Shown: positions 20,771 through 31,457, counted from the first letter of the stretch. The stretch: 42,459 nt of DNA from an uncultured Pleurocapsa sp. (GCA_938015355.1 CALLPS010000261.1:1-42459), one strand, 5' to 3'. The notes: generated by a model not told the origin, from the letters alone. A program made the numbers and translations.

Positions 20771-20930
20771 GATGATTTTAACTCTTTAAATTAATCTAAT
20801 CAAAAGCTATTGGCTTATAGCTTACAGCTTAGAGTGAAGCACTTTCGTTGGGCGGGTTCCCCGACTTGAGAAAAGTGCTGAACCCGAAGGGCTACCCAAG
20901 GCTCGTTAATTGTCTTAACCCGAACTGAGA

Positions 20931-21431
20931 TTAACTACACTGATGAAACCAAGCAGTTAAAGCGATCGCTAAAGCATCCGCAGCATCATCAGGACGGGGA
21001 ATATCATCTAAAATTAGCTCCCGTGCCACAGCGGACTGAACTTCTATTTTGCTGGCATTGCCATATCCTGTGAGCGTTTTCTTAATTTCTGGGGGCGAAA
21101 ATTCGACATAAGGCAAAGCAGTCTGACCTAAAACCAACATCAAAACCCCCCTGGCTTGGGCTACGGTAATAGTGTGGCTCATACGATAAAAAAATAATTT
21201 TTCTACTGCCACTAAATCAGGATTAATTTCGTCGATTAAAGTATGTAGATCATCGTAAATAGTACAAAGGCGATCGCCAAACGGAGTTTTAGGGTTGGTT
21301 TCAATGGTGCCAAAGTCATCAAGTTTGACTAAACCGTTATTAGGGTTACTCTGATTAGATGTATGGCAAATAATTGTACCAAAGCCTAAGATGGCAATTC
21401 CTGGATCTAATCCTAAGATTTTGAGTTCCAT
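20931..21431 (-). CDS. ruvC: Crossover junction endodeoxyribonuclease RuvC
   Basis: [19 protein letters not shown]...[30 protein letters not shown]...[18 protein letters not shown]...[17 protein letters not shown]. Confidence 0.93.
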   Translation of the reverse strand: MELKILGLDPGIAILGFGTIICHTSNQSNPNNGLVKLDDFGTIETNPKTPFGDRLCTIYDDLHTLIDEINPDLVAVEKLFFYRMSHTITVAQARGVLMLVLGQTALPYVEFSPPEIKKTLTGYGNASKIEVQSAVARELILDDIPRPDDAADALAIALTAWFHQCS

Positions 21432-21592
21432 TTTCGACCAGATCCGTTTAACCTTAAAATCACCAACTCGTTACATTCCTAATGTACTTGTACTAATTAT
21501 TTAACTCTACCTGACGAGTCGTTTAGAGCATGATGGTATATGTTTATCTTAACGACTCTGGCATAAACCAACGAAAATGTTCTTTACTTGGG

Positions 21593-22933
21593 ATGAAAAA
21601 TTCATTCTCGCGCAAAAAAAATCCTCGTCGCCGCAATCGCTTATTTAAATGGTTGTCTCCTGGATTATTTATTAAACGATGGTTACTCTTGAGTGCCGGT
21701 GGCTTCGTTTTAGCTGTGATTGGTACGGCGATTTGGAGCAAGCTTACGCCGATTTATCGTTTGTTATCATTCACCTCGGAATTTTTAGAGTTTTTAACTA
21801 CTGTTGTTCCTAACTATATTTCTGGCCCGGTTGTCTTAATTCTGGGGATCTTCCTCATTTATTGGGGGCAGTCCCGCACAGTGGGTTCGATCACTGATGT
21901 CTTGGGAGTGGACAAGAATAAGGGGTTAGTGGATATGCTGTTAGACCGTCGTCGTCTTAATCGCGGACCCAAGATTGTGGTGGTGGGGGGTGGTACGGGA
22001 CTGTCTACCTTATTGCGAGGTCTTAAAGAATATAGTAGCAATATTACGGCGATCGTCACCGTAGCCGATGATGGAGGGTCTTCTGGCAGACTTAGAAGAG
22101 AAATAGGAGTATTACCTCCAGGAGATATTCGCAATTGTCTAGCTGCTTTGGCAGATGAGGAAGAATTACTCACGGAACTATTTCAATATCGCTTTGAAGC
22201 AGGAGAGGGTTTAGTTGGTCATAGTTTTGGGAATCTTTTTCTCACAGTGATGAGCGAGATTACGGGAGATTTGGAACAAGCAGCAATGGCCAGCTCAAAA
22301 GTTTTGGCTATTAGTGGTAAAGTTCTGCCTTCAACCCTCAGTGACGTTAGTTTGTGGGCGGAAATGGAAGATGGCAGATTAATTGAAGGGGAATCTAATA
22401 TCCCTGAAGCCAGAGGACGAATTAAAAATATTGGCTGTATTCCTGCTGATCCTCCTGCACTTCCGAGCGCGGTCAAGGCAATTAACGAAGCAGAATATAT
22501 TATTATTGGCCCTGGTAGTCTCTACACCAGTATTATTCCTAATCTGTTGATTCCTGATATTAGAGATGCGATCGCTAATGCGGATGTTCCCCGCATTTAT
22601 GTCTGCAATATTATGACCCAGCCAGGAGAAACAGAAGGCTACAGTGTTGCCGACCATATTCGAGAAATAGATCGTGTGAGCAAGGGCAAATTATTTGATG
22701 CTGTCCTCGTGCATCGCAAACCTCCTAGTACTAAATCTTTAGAGCGTTATGAGTTGGAAAATTCTCATCCCGTTGATCTAGATCGTCAGGAAATTGCTAA
22801 GTTGAACCGCAGGATAGTTATGGCTAACGTTATGGAAGAAGATTTATTGAGGGGTCATGTCCGTCATAGTTCTACCCAGCTAGCCAGAGTCTTGCTGCGG
22901 TGGTACAGTGGCAAGTGGCAACCTAAAATATAA
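21593..22933 (+). CDS. YvcK/CofD-like (UPF0052) family protein
   Basis: [64 protein letters not shown]. Likely start MKNSFSRKK at 21593 (ORF extends to 21530). Confidence 0.9.
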   Translation: MKNSFSRKKNPRRRNRLFKWLSPGLFIKRWLLLSAGGFVLAVIGTAIWSKLTPIYRLLSFTSEFLEFLTTVVPNYISGPVVLILGIFLIYWGQSRTVGSITDVLGVDKNKGLVDMLLDRRRLNRGPKIVVVGGGTGLSTLLRGLKEYSSNITAIVTVADDGGSSGRLRREIGVLPPGDIRNCLAALADEEELLTELFQYRFEAGEGLVGHSFGNLFLTVMSEITGDLEQAAMASSKVLAISGKVLPSTLSDVSLWAEMEDGRLIEGESNIPEARGRIKNIGCIPADPPALPSAVKAINEAEYIIIGPGSLYTSIIPNLLIPDIRDAIANADVPRIYVCNIMTQPGETEGYSVADHIREIDRVSKGKLFDAVLVHRKPPSTKSLERYELENSHPVDLDRQEIAKLNRRIVMANVMEEDLLRGHVRHSSTQLARVLLRWYSGKWQPKI

Positions 22934-23417
22934 GTAGGTGGGTCAAATTAATTAGAAGATGCTTCGGGTATTGGAGTAGTGAGGTAGTGGAGAATACGAG
23001 ACAGGCAAATAATCAACATCAAAATTAAGATCCTAATTTTGGTTTTACGCTCAATTACGCCTACCTACATAATTGGCTCTGATTAACTCTAATTAGCAGG
23101 AAGCTTATTTCTGTAGCTATTGCTTCGGATAATTAGAAAATATTAATGATAGTCAAAAAAATAAAGGGAAGTAACAAAGTAGAACAGTCTAATTAGCCCG
23201 CTTTACTTTGTTATCCCAACTTAAAGTTACTTGGCTTATTTATAATTTATCAATTTAATATAAAGGAAGTGTATTGTACCCTGTCAATTAGTGTAAACTT
23301 TCGATGAACTTTTCCTGGACTGAAAATAGTTAATATTTAGTTGATATTTTCTCCTTGACCCTCAAACTTATTGGTCTTAAGTCTTACAGCCCTTTTTATT
23401 ACTAAAAATTTTGCTCT

Positions 23418-23900
23418 GTGCTGACAATTCTTTTACCCACTCTTGAAGATACTCTGCACCTGGGATATCTGTTGGGAAAACATCTCTCTCCGAAAACAAC
23501 TCTACTGCTAACTGGTAATTTAGGAGCAGGAAAAACCACTTTGGTTCAAGGAATTGCTCAAGGTCTTAATATTTCTGATTCAGTAGTTAGTCCAACTTTC
23601 ACCCTGATTAATGAATATTTAGATGGTCGTATCCCTTTATATCATCTAGATTTATATCGTCTAGAACCTAACCAAGTAGATAGTATCTATCCTGAAATGT
23701 ACTGGGAAGGCATCGAAGTTGAACCAGGTATTACGGCGATCGAATGGTCACAACGCCTCTTAATTAGACCATCAAACTATCTGGAAATTAAGCTTACTCC
23801 TACTCCAACTCAGGAAAGAAAAGCAACTTTACAGTTTTATGGCACGAATACTCAAGATCTAAAGTTTATCCAAAATTTCACGCCATCTGGAACTCCATGA
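23418..23900 (+). CDS. tsaE: tRNA threonylcarbamoyladenosine biosynthesis ATPase TsaE
   Basis: LLLTGNLGAGKTTLVQGIAQGLNISDSVVSPTFTLINEYLDGRIPLYHLDLYRL; GTG start. Confidence 0.93.
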   Translation: MLTILLPTLEDTLHLGYLLGKHLSPKTTLLLTGNLGAGKTTLVQGIAQGLNISDSVVSPTFTLINEYLDGRIPLYHLDLYRLEPNQVDSIYPEMYWEGIEVEPGITAIEWSQRLLIRPSNYLEIKLTPTPTQERKATLQFYGTNTQDLKFIQNFTPSGTP

Positions 23901-24008
23901 TAGATCATGAACTTATATTAAAAAGGATGAAGGAAATTATGCTTGCTCCTTCACCCTGAAACAATAGTTTGCTTGATATATCTTAATTATAAAATATGCG
24001 CGTGATAC

Positions 24009-24125
24009 CTAGTCGATACCCAGCTCGTTACCACGCTTGTACTGCATATAGGCAGCAAAAAACAATCCTAATAAGGTAATAAAAATCAAACCTAGCACGA
24101 TGCCCAAAAGTAGAGGTTCTATCAC
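24009..24125 (-). CDS. petG: Cytochrome b6-f complex subunit V (PetG), 38 aa
   Basis: Reverse-strand translation from [41 protein letters not shown], matching the PetG pattern (xxEPLLxGIVLGLxxxTLxGLFxAAYxQYKRxNEL). Absent from the supplied ORF track. Confidence 0.93.
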   Translation of the reverse strand: MIEPLLLGIVLGLIFITLLGLFFAAYMQYKRGNELGID

Positions 24126-24377
24126 TATATGTCTCCCTAAAACAAATTATCTAATTAGCTTTTATCCTACGCTAATTTTGGTCTGCCTGTCATCTAGACA
24201 TTATCTAGCTGGAATTTGGGAGAGTAATTCACTTCTTTAATTTAAAGTAGCTTTTTTTCGGTTGAAAATCCCAGAAGCTATGATCTTTCCTTGCCTACCT
24301 TGACCCCTTAGTTTTAAACTATATTTATAAATCATAATAAATATAAGTAAACATTAATATTTTTTCTTAAATAAACA

Positions 24378-24752
24378 GTGGATAACCAGATAGTCCAATC
24401 TAACGCCTGGCTAAACCGCCTTGTATTAACCATTATGGTAATAATGCTTGTGGTTTCTGTTGGCTTTCTGGGTCTCTATTGGCAGAAAGTTTCTGACCCT
24501 TATGCCCAAGAGGTTCTATCTCTGGAGGGAGATATCCAGAACGGATTAGCTATTTTCCAAATTAACTGTGCAGGATGCCATAACTTACAAGCTGATCGAA
24601 ATGTTGGTCCCAGGTTAGAAAATGTCGCTAAGCGAAAATCTCAGCGGCATATTATTACCCAGGTAATTAGTGGGAGAACTCCCCCTATGCCCAAATTTCA
24701 GCCCAGTGAGCAGGAAATGGCAGATCTACTTAGTTACTTAAGCCGTCTTTAG
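24378..24752 (+). CDS. cytM: Membrane-anchored c-type cytochrome, CytM-like
   Basis: N-terminal TM segment, CAGCH haem motif in INCAGCHNLQADRNVGPRLENVAKRKS, and C-terminal GRTPPMPKFQPSEQEMADLLSYLSRL; GTG start. Confidence 0.82.
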   Translation: MDNQIVQSNAWLNRLVLTIMVIMLVVSVGFLGLYWQKVSDPYAQEVLSLEGDIQNGLAIFQINCAGCHNLQADRNVGPRLENVAKRKSQRHIITQVISGRTPPMPKFQPSEQEMADLLSYLSRL

Positions 24753-24763
24753 CCCCAAAAGAT

Positions 24764-25015
24764 CTAAAATCTTTCGACACTACCGAGAAAGACAGGTTCT
24801 ACTCTCATTGCCAAGACACTTTTAGGTCGCAGCACCATATATTCTCCTTGAATATTTTTGATCGGGACGTTGATAAACTCTTCAGAATCTGATTTGGTCA
24901 TTAATTCGGTGCTATACCATTTCTGAAATTCTTGAACCGTATTGAATCGAACTTCTTCTCTGTGGCCACCAGAAATTAGAATGTGGACTGCGTATTCGTC
25001 GGCTTTTCTTGGCAT
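24764..25015 (-). CDS. Conserved cyanobacterial hypothetical protein
   Basis: MPRKADEYAVHILISGGHREEVRFNTVQEFQKWYSTEL... compact 83-aa ORF that looks conserved in cyanobacteria from memory. Confidence 0.7.
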   Translation of the reverse strand: MPRKADEYAVHILISGGHREEVRFNTVQEFQKWYSTELMTKSDSEEFINVPIKNIQGEYMVLRPKSVLAMRVEPVFLGSVERF

Positions 25016-25207
25016 AGGAATTAGTTGAAAACTCTAGTCTCTATCATTCCCATAAAAGCAAGAGAAACAACATTAAGCTAGTAATTTCCTAGTACTTAGA
25101 GTTAAATTAGGATCAGGCGATCGCAGAAAGAGTGATCGGGCTGTGTTCGCGCTCTATTTTGTACCCGCTGCCTATATATTAATAGAAAAGAATTAGATAG
25201 ATCATAA

Positions 25208-26767
25208 ATGACGATAAAACGGGCAGTATTAGCTTTACTAACTATCTTTGCGATCGCTCAAGTTGGCTTTTCTTTAAAAAGCAGTCTAACTCAACCTCAA
25301 ATTCAAAGTCGCTTAGAGCTTTATCAAACAAACCTGATACTCCACGTAGCAGAATTTAAAGCTAATCCCACAGATGATTTTGATCTTAATAGTGCGGTTA
25401 GTTCCTTAGTAGGAGAAAATCCCTACAGCGCAGCTAGTAAAAAATATCAACAAGTCCGCCAGGATTCTCTTACTAGTCGCCAAAATTTCCAATCTCAGCT
25501 ACAGCAGCTTGACAACTCCTCATCAGAGAGTTTAGAAGTTACTAACCAATCAGCAGCCAATAAAAATCAGAAACAACAACTAAAAAAGCAGATTGCTAAA
25601 TTAGAAGAGTTTATTAATGAACTTGATCTTAAACGGGGAATTTTAACTGCCGTACAAGGCAATTCCGCAGAAGCTATTGCTATTTGGGATCAGGCGATTA
25701 AGCGGATCGATAATCCACAGAATCCATCTGCTCAAACAGCTACCCTACTCAAACAGTTATGGCAAGGAAAGTCTCAGCCAGAGAAGGAATCGAATCAGGC
25801 AACCATCACTAATAATTTAGATAGTTGGTTTCGCTATCAAGCTTTAGCTAAATTTGACCAAGTTAATGGTCTAGACAAAAATTTGGTCGCACTGGAAGCA
25901 CAAGAGTTGCAAATTGCTACTAATTCATTGTTCAAACTAGTGGTAATTAGTGGTATTCCTGTTTTTGGCGGCATCGCTGGAGTAATTTTACTGGTTTCAT
26001 TAATTATCCAAAGACTCCTCAAACCAGAAACAGCAATTATTGCTACCAATAACAATACAACTTGGTCAACCCCTTGGGATTGGGAAATAACCTGGCAGGT
26101 ATTAATTGTCGGATTTTTCTTTATCGGTCAGTTTGTCTTACCTTTGCTGTTGGGAATTTTTCAGATTAATCCTGCTAATTCTTCGTTGAGAATCAAGGCT
26201 TTATATGTCTTAGGTACTTATGTTTTGATGGCTGCTGGGGGAATCTCGGTACTTTTCTTTTCGATTAAGTCATTTCTGCCTCTCCCCCAAGATTGGTTTA
26301 AATTTCAGTTCAAATCCAATTGGTTTATTTGGGGTTTTGGTGGCTATTTAGTGGCTATTCCTTTAGTGCTGTTAGTGTCTTTGATTAATCAACAGATTTG
26401 GCAAGGACAGGGAGGAAGTAACCCTTTACTCTCTTTAGCCTTACAGTCCCAAGATAAAGTAGCATTAGCCGTATTTTTTATCACTGCTTCCATTGCTGCA
26501 CCAATTTTTGAAGAGATTATGTTTCGTGGCTTCTTGCTACCTTCTCTCACGCGATATATATCCGTCAGTGGAGCGATTATTATTAGCGGTTTAATCTTTG
26601 CTATTGCTCATTTGAGTTTATCTGAAGTGTTGCCCTTGGCTACTTTAGGCATTGTTCTGGGATTTGTTTACACGCGATCGCGCAATCTTTTGGCTCCAAT
26701 GCTACTTCATTGTCTGTGGAATAGTGGAACTTTGATCAGTTTATTTGTTTTGGGCAGCGGGGTATGA
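25208..26767 (+). CDS. CPBP family intramembrane metalloprotease
   Basis: AAPIFEEIMFRGFLLPSLTRYIS...IISGLIFAIAHLSLSEVLPLATLGIVLGFVYTRSRNLLAPMLLHCLWN, the conserved EExxFR / H / H CPBP motifs. Confidence 0.9.
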   Translation: MTIKRAVLALLTIFAIAQVGFSLKSSLTQPQIQSRLELYQTNLILHVAEFKANPTDDFDLNSAVSSLVGENPYSAASKKYQQVRQDSLTSRQNFQSQLQQLDNSSSESLEVTNQSAANKNQKQQLKKQIAKLEEFINELDLKRGILTAVQGNSAEAIAIWDQAIKRIDNPQNPSAQTATLLKQLWQGKSQPEKESNQATITNNLDSWFRYQALAKFDQVNGLDKNLVALEAQELQIATNSLFKLVVISGIPVFGGIAGVILLVSLIIQRLLKPETAIIATNNNTTWSTPWDWEITWQVLIVGFFFIGQFVLPLLLGIFQINPANSSLRIKALYVLGTYVLMAAGGISVLFFSIKSFLPLPQDWFKFQFKSNWFIWGFGGYLVAIPLVLLVSLINQQIWQGQGGSNPLLSLALQSQDKVALAVFFITASIAAPIFEEIMFRGFLLPSLTRYISVSGAIIISGLIFAIAHLSLSEVLPLATLGIVLGFVYTRSRNLLAPMLLHCLWNSGTLISLFVLGSGV

Positions 26768-26939
26768 TTAATCCTATGGCGTGGATGGTGATTTAATTCG
26801 CTACAAAACTTAATCGACAAGTATAAAAAATTCTTTGATTAGTTCATACTTAAATGTAATTCATTTAACATTGGTTATTAGTTATGTAAACTTGAAAATC
26901 TTTTAGCTGCAATCTATACAGAAAATAAATGATTTAAAA

Positions 26940-27749
26940 ATGAGAAGTATCTTAACCCCATTCATTGCCTGCTTTCTATTATCATCGTCCGTACCCGTAA
27001 CAGCACAATCTGTGAGTCAACAGCAAGATGGATCTAGGTCTTCTTCGGAACAGCAAACTGCCAAGACGGCGAAGGGAGATAAAAATAATGATAGGGGCGA
27101 GTCTCTAGATTTTTCAGGAATGGGTCGTCCAGGACAGCAAACTGCGGGGGAGAGTCGTGGAAGTTGTGCTAATGCTGGTCTAATGGAAGCCTTGCTCCCT
27201 GACTCTGCGTCAGGAAAGACTGTTCAGGGACATCCAAGTTTTTGGGTTCATTTTCCCGATACTTTCCCCCCAGCTAGTCAAGTTGAATTTATTATTCAAG
27301 ATGAAGCCAGAAAAGATGTTTGGCGATCGCGATCAAAGTTGGATCCCAAACCTGGTTATAAAAGCTTTACCCTCCCAGAAACAGAATCTCCTTTAGAAGT
27401 CGGTCAATGGTATCGTTGGTACGTTAAAGTTTACTGTGATTCACAGATTGCTTCTGCTCAATATGTTCAAGGTTGGGTTAACAGAATATCCTTAACTTCC
27501 AAGCTGCGTTTGGAATTACAGGAAAACGAGGAACATTCTCATCTAGTCTATGGCAATCATGTTATTTGGTACGATGCAATCAATCAATTACTCAGCTCAT
27601 ATCAGAATAACCCGACAAATCTAGCCTTAGAACAGGACTGGCACAATCTGCTGGGAGCCGAAGGTGTAAGTTTAGACTTGCTACCTAGTATCGGAGGTAG
27701 CTATAAAGCGGTTCAATCCCTCAATGGTCAACTACCTCCCATTAAATAA
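26940..27749 (+). CDS. DUF928-like secreted protein
   Basis: Signal peptide; GKTVQGHPSFWVHFPDTFPPASQVEFIIQDEARKDVWRS...VGQWYRWYVKVYCD resembles cyanobacterial DUF928 proteins. Confidence 0.75.
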   Translation: MRSILTPFIACFLLSSSVPVTAQSVSQQQDGSRSSSEQQTAKTAKGDKNNDRGESLDFSGMGRPGQQTAGESRGSCANAGLMEALLPDSASGKTVQGHPSFWVHFPDTFPPASQVEFIIQDEARKDVWRSRSKLDPKPGYKSFTLPETESPLEVGQWYRWYVKVYCDSQIASAQYVQGWVNRISLTSKLRLELQENEEHSHLVYGNHVIWYDAINQLLSSYQNNPTNLALEQDWHNLLGAEGVSLDLLPSIGGSYKAVQSLNGQLPPIK

Positions 27750-27865
27750 AAAAATCAACAAGCATTAATGTAGTACAAAATGTGTTGTAAAGACGTTACT
27801 TTTTACTCTTTACTTCTGAACCAATCACTTTTAATGTATATAAGATAACGTTGATACGGCTATAG

Positions 27866-28849
27866 CTATGTTGCCTTTCCTGTTTGAAAAAGACGACCAA
27901 CAATTTCCTCGATGGGTGGATCGCTAACACTTAAATCTTGTATCTCTAGCTGTCCCAGAATCCGAGAAATAGTAGTCGTCAATTCTTCTTTGGGAACAAT
28001 AAAACGCACTTCTTGTCCTTGGATCGATTCGATCTCGCCAAAATCAGCTAACTGTTCAGCAGACCAAGACTGAGATAGCTCTACCTTTACCTGCCGATAG
28101 GGAGCAAAGCGATCAAGTAAGCCATCTAGCAAACCGTCGTAGATTAATCGTCCCTGATGAATTAATAAAACGCGATCGCACAATGCCGTAATGTCTGCCA
28201 TATAGTGACTGGTCAGCAAAATAGTTGCATCATAACGTTGGTTATATTCTTGCAAGAATTCTCTCACGGCTACCTGAGCATTCACATCCAAACCTAAAGT
28301 AGGCTCATCCAGAAATAATACTTGGGGATGATGGAGTAATGCTGCCAATAATTCCGCTTTCATTCTCTCCCCCAAAGAAAGTTTGCGTACAGGCTGATTG
28401 AGCTTGTCTGCAACCCCAAGCATTTCTGCTAATTCCCCCAACCGCTGCTTAAAAACCCGATCGGAAATATCATAAACAGCAGCGTTAATCCGTAAAGAGT
28501 CTAAAGCGGGTAAATCCCAGAGAAGCTGTTGCTTTTGTCCCATGACCAAGCTAGTCTTGCGTAAAAATTGCGGTTGACGACGAAAGGGGACATAATCTGC
28601 CACTCGAACCTCACCCTGGGAAGGATGAATCAAACCCGTCAACATTTTCAGAGTAGTAGTTTTTCCCGCACCGTTAGCCCCCAAAAAACCGACTACTTCT
28701 CCTGGCTGAATTTGAAAAGATACATCTTGAACAGCCTTAATTTCGCGGTAAGTACGATGAAAAAAGTGGGTCAATGTTCCTTTTAATCCTGGCTTTTTGA
28801 TCGCCACAGGATAGATTTTACTCAAATGATCAACGGTAATTATAGGCAC
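27866..28849 (-). CDS. ABC transporter ATP-binding protein (ABC-2 type exporter)
   Basis: Walker A GFLGANGAGKTTTLKML, signature LSLGERMKAELLAALLHHPQVLFLDEPTLGLD. Confidence 0.92.
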   Translation of the reverse strand: MPIITVDHLSKIYPVAIKKPGLKGTLTHFFHRTYREIKAVQDVSFQIQPGEVVGFLGANGAGKTTTLKMLTGLIHPSQGEVRVADYVPFRRQPQFLRKTSLVMGQKQQLLWDLPALDSLRINAAVYDISDRVFKQRLGELAEMLGVADKLNQPVRKLSLGERMKAELLAALLHHPQVLFLDEPTLGLDVNAQVAVREFLQEYNQRYDATILLTSHYMADITALCDRVLLIHQGRLIYDGLLDGLLDRFAPYRQVKVELSQSWSAEQLADFGEIESIQGQEVRFIVPKEELTTTISRILGQLEIQDLSVSDPPIEEIVGRLFQTGKAT

Positions 28850-28963
28850 AAGAAAGGGATGAAGTATTAGGACGTAAAGATGAGGAATAGGTAGCGCTTT
28901 TAGGACTACCCGAACTTTATCATTGAAACAACTCTGGAACCTCAGCCATTAAACTATGCTGAT

Positions 28964-29004
28964 GAACTGACATTGTTCAACTTGTTTAACTGACATTGTT
29001 TAAT
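28964..29004. repeat. Short two-copy direct repeat
   Basis: AACTGACATTGTTCAACTT followed by AACTGACATTGTTTAATTT. Confidence 0.6.
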
Positions 29005-29030
29005 TTTGGGATGAGACAATCGCATTTTCC

Positions 29031-29240
29031 TTAGTGAGATCGCTTTCTCCTAGACAAATTTTGTTTATCTAATTGAGTTTTGCTGGTCTGTTCTGTTTGT
29101 TTGAGACTATCCTCCAATTTCGATTCTCCCATACATCTATATTTTATATCTCGTCCACATACGGTACAGTACAGCCACTGTGAATGTTGATTCCAAGCCA
29201 AAACAACTCGCTTTTGACAATCACGACAAAATCCTTTCAT
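29031..29240 (-). CDS. Small zinc-ribbon-like protein
   Basis: MKGFCRDCQKRVVLAWNQHSQWLYCTVCGRDIKY with two CxxC pairs. Confidence 0.5.
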   Translation of the reverse strand: MKGFCRDCQKRVVLAWNQHSQWLYCTVCGRDIKYRCMGESKLEDSLKQTEQTSKTQLDKQNLSRRKRSH

Positions 29241-29377
29241 CTTTCTGGCACAATTTATGAGTTATCAAATTCAATTTGTACAAAGTTACTGAGATTCTGA
29301 GGATGTAATTACTGAGTAATTAATTAGATTTTGCTGATAACCAACTCAACTATAAAAAGATAATTAATTACAGGTAG

Positions 29378-29659
29378 TTAAAGTCTGCAACAGTCAACCT
29401 GACTGATGGATACAAGTATCTCAAACCCTTATTACGTACGTATAAGTTTTAATTTTATCGTCGCGGGATTGATGCCGAGGAATTACTAGAGATTCGATTA
29501 GTAAATGTCAGTTACGATCTGGTTTTAGCTCAAGCAGAGAAATTGTTTACTCAATTAGATCACAGCTATGAAATATCACAATTGCCTGATAAAGTAACCG
29601 AGGAGAAGATTAATAATCTGGCAATTGAATTAGTAGAAGAGTTTGGTTGGTTAGTTTAA
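29378..29659 (+). pseudogene. ORF remnant interrupted by an in-frame TAA
   Basis: One reading frame gives LKSATVNLTDGYKYLKPLLRTYKF*FYRRGIDAEELLEIRLVNVSYDLVLAQAEKLFTQLDHSYEISQLPDKVTEEKINNLAIELVEEFGWLV*; protein-like composition, no start codon, internal stop at 29450-29452. Confidence 0.45.
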
Positions 29660-29854
29660 AAATTACCTTAGGCGATCGCATCAGCAGAAAACTGCTACTG
29701 TAGTCTTAAGATTGTTTCCTGCTGGTGCAAAATTATTTTAATTCAAGGATTGAAAGGGGAAAAAGTTGGATCATGATCTAGAATTATGACCAGAAACTTC
29801 TGCTGATCATAATACTTTATTGCATAACGGTCGTTTGAATAATTCATTTGTTCA

Positions 29855-29910
29855 CCAAACTATGCAGCACAAGCCCTTTTCTCTTTCCCCTTTAACCCAA
29901 AACAGTTACC
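29855..29910 (+). repeat. Dispersed intergenic repeat, copy 2
   Basis: CCAAACTATGCAGCACAAGCCCTTTTCTCTTTCCCCTTTAACCCAAAACAGTTACC resembles 10210-10262; partial inverted copy at 31282-31316. Confidence 0.55.
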
Positions 29911-29942
29911 TAAAAAACTATGAGTTTCAAACTAGACTGGGT

Positions 29943-31076
29943 TTAGTTATTAGCTGCTGCTAGAGTCTTTTTATAATTTTCTGGGTCAGTTCGGAGATCG
30001 ACATGTAAACTATCAATCCCTTCTTGTTCCAATATTTCCAAGACAGCTAAATTTAATTTTTCCTCATTCGCAAAGTACAGGTTAAGATCTTCAACAAATC
30101 CTCTAATACTAATCACACGAGCATTCTCTTCAATGGCGCCGAAGCGGACTAAGCACTTAGTAGACATGCCTTCAATAGTAGGTATTGCATCTCTAATGCT
30201 CTGACAAATTCTGGCAGTTTTTGCTGCGGAAATACCGTCGATTTTGAGAGTCAAATTAAGTCCCCATGCTAAGGGATCGTTCCCTGTCTTCTGCGACCAA
30301 TTTTGGACGATACCAGTAATCATTTGGGAATTCGGCATTTTTTGCACTGAACCCCAACCAGTTAGTTTTAGTGTAGTACTTCTAAAACCAACCTCAACAA
30401 CTTGAGTAAAACCATCCAGACCACTTACCATGATCCAGTCCCCTTCTTTATATAGCTTATCGGTGTAGATAATTACAGTACAAAACCAATCGTATACAAT
30501 GTCCTTAAACAGTAAACCAATGGTAAGACCTGCACCCCCTAGCAGTCCGACTAATGCCCCCGCCGAAGCCCCTAAGAAAATCTCACTTGCCTTAATGATC
30601 ACAACCATAATGGCAATTGCCTGAAATATCTTGGGTGCAAAGGGTCTGAGCAAGTCATCTAGTTCTGTTTCTGTATGGAGAATCGTGTTTGCCAGAATTC
30701 TACCTAGCAACGAGGCAGCTCGGAACACAACATAACCAGTAATGATAACAACGATAAAATTAAATAGCTTATCCAGATTGGCATTTAATTGAGGCCCTAT
30801 TTCCTGAGCTAAGATAGTCTGTACTAGCCAGAAACCAAATAACAAGATAATCAGGTTTAAGGCTGGTTTTAGAATGTCGATTAATTCATCATCCAGATCC
30901 GTTTCGGTGTTTGCCGTCAGGCGGTCAATAAAACGAAAGATAATATTAGAAATAAATCGCCTAAAAAACTGCGTCACAGTCAGGATCAGGATAACTATGA
31001 TTATCTTGACAAGGGGAATACCACCCAAAAAACTGGCATAATCAAAATTCTTGATTGCATTTACCAACAAGTCCAT
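29943..31076 (-). CDS. Mechanosensitive ion channel family (MscS-like) protein
   Basis: GALVGLLGGAGLTIGLLFKDIVYDWFCTVIIYTDKLYKEGDWIMVSG, the MscS TM3/beta-domain pattern. Confidence 0.85.
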   Translation of the reverse strand: MDLLVNAIKNFDYASFLGGIPLVKIIIVILILTVTQFFRRFISNIIFRFIDRLTANTETDLDDELIDILKPALNLIILLFGFWLVQTILAQEIGPQLNANLDKLFNFIVVIITGYVVFRAASLLGRILANTILHTETELDDLLRPFAPKIFQAIAIMVVIIKASEIFLGASAGALVGLLGGAGLTIGLLFKDIVYDWFCTVIIYTDKLYKEGDWIMVSGLDGFTQVVEVGFRSTTLKLTGWGSVQKMPNSQMITGIVQNWSQKTGNDPLAWGLNLTLKIDGISAAKTARICQSIRDAIPTIEGMSTKCLVRFGAIEENARVISIRGFVEDLNLYFANEEKLNLAVLEILEQEGIDSLHVDLRTDPENYKKTLAAANN

Positions 31077-31281
31077 ATTTTTCCTCTGGTTTATTATTTA
31101 CCTATTAATTTAGTAAGATGACCGTTGATGATTGTAAATCAAAATAGGTTTAATGCAACTAGTAAACTAGATCATCAGAAACAAATTGTGACCACATCAT
31201 CTTGCTAACTTTTAGATAAACCTTTTAATCTAAACTGACATGCCAAATAACTTTCAAGAGACAAATTAATCTGTTAGGTCT

Positions 31282-31316
31282 GGTTAAAGGGAAAGGGTTA
31301 AAGAGAAAAGGGCTGC
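31282..31316 (-). repeat. Dispersed intergenic repeat, partial inverted copy 3
   Basis: Reverse complement GCAGCCCTTTTCTCTTTAACCCTTTCCCTTTAACC resembles the copy at 29855-29910. Confidence 0.4.
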
Positions 31317-31457
31317 TCTATCTTCTTTTATACCTTATTAAAATAATTACTAATATCTATTTACTGAAGATCTAGCGATCGCTCTTGAGAAAAGTAAGCA
31401 GCTTTTTCCAGACTATACTTGCATGTAATGTTTTCTGACCTATATTACTAATACACC

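Noticed and set aside
21544-22657. Minus ORFs (65, 104, 85, 92 aa) in the YvcK-like gene
   Set aside because: Antisense shadows of a conserved coding frame.
25837-28786. Short antisense ORFs at 25837-26055 and 28568-28786
   Set aside because: Lie opposite the CPBP protease and the ABC ATPase; no domain evidence.
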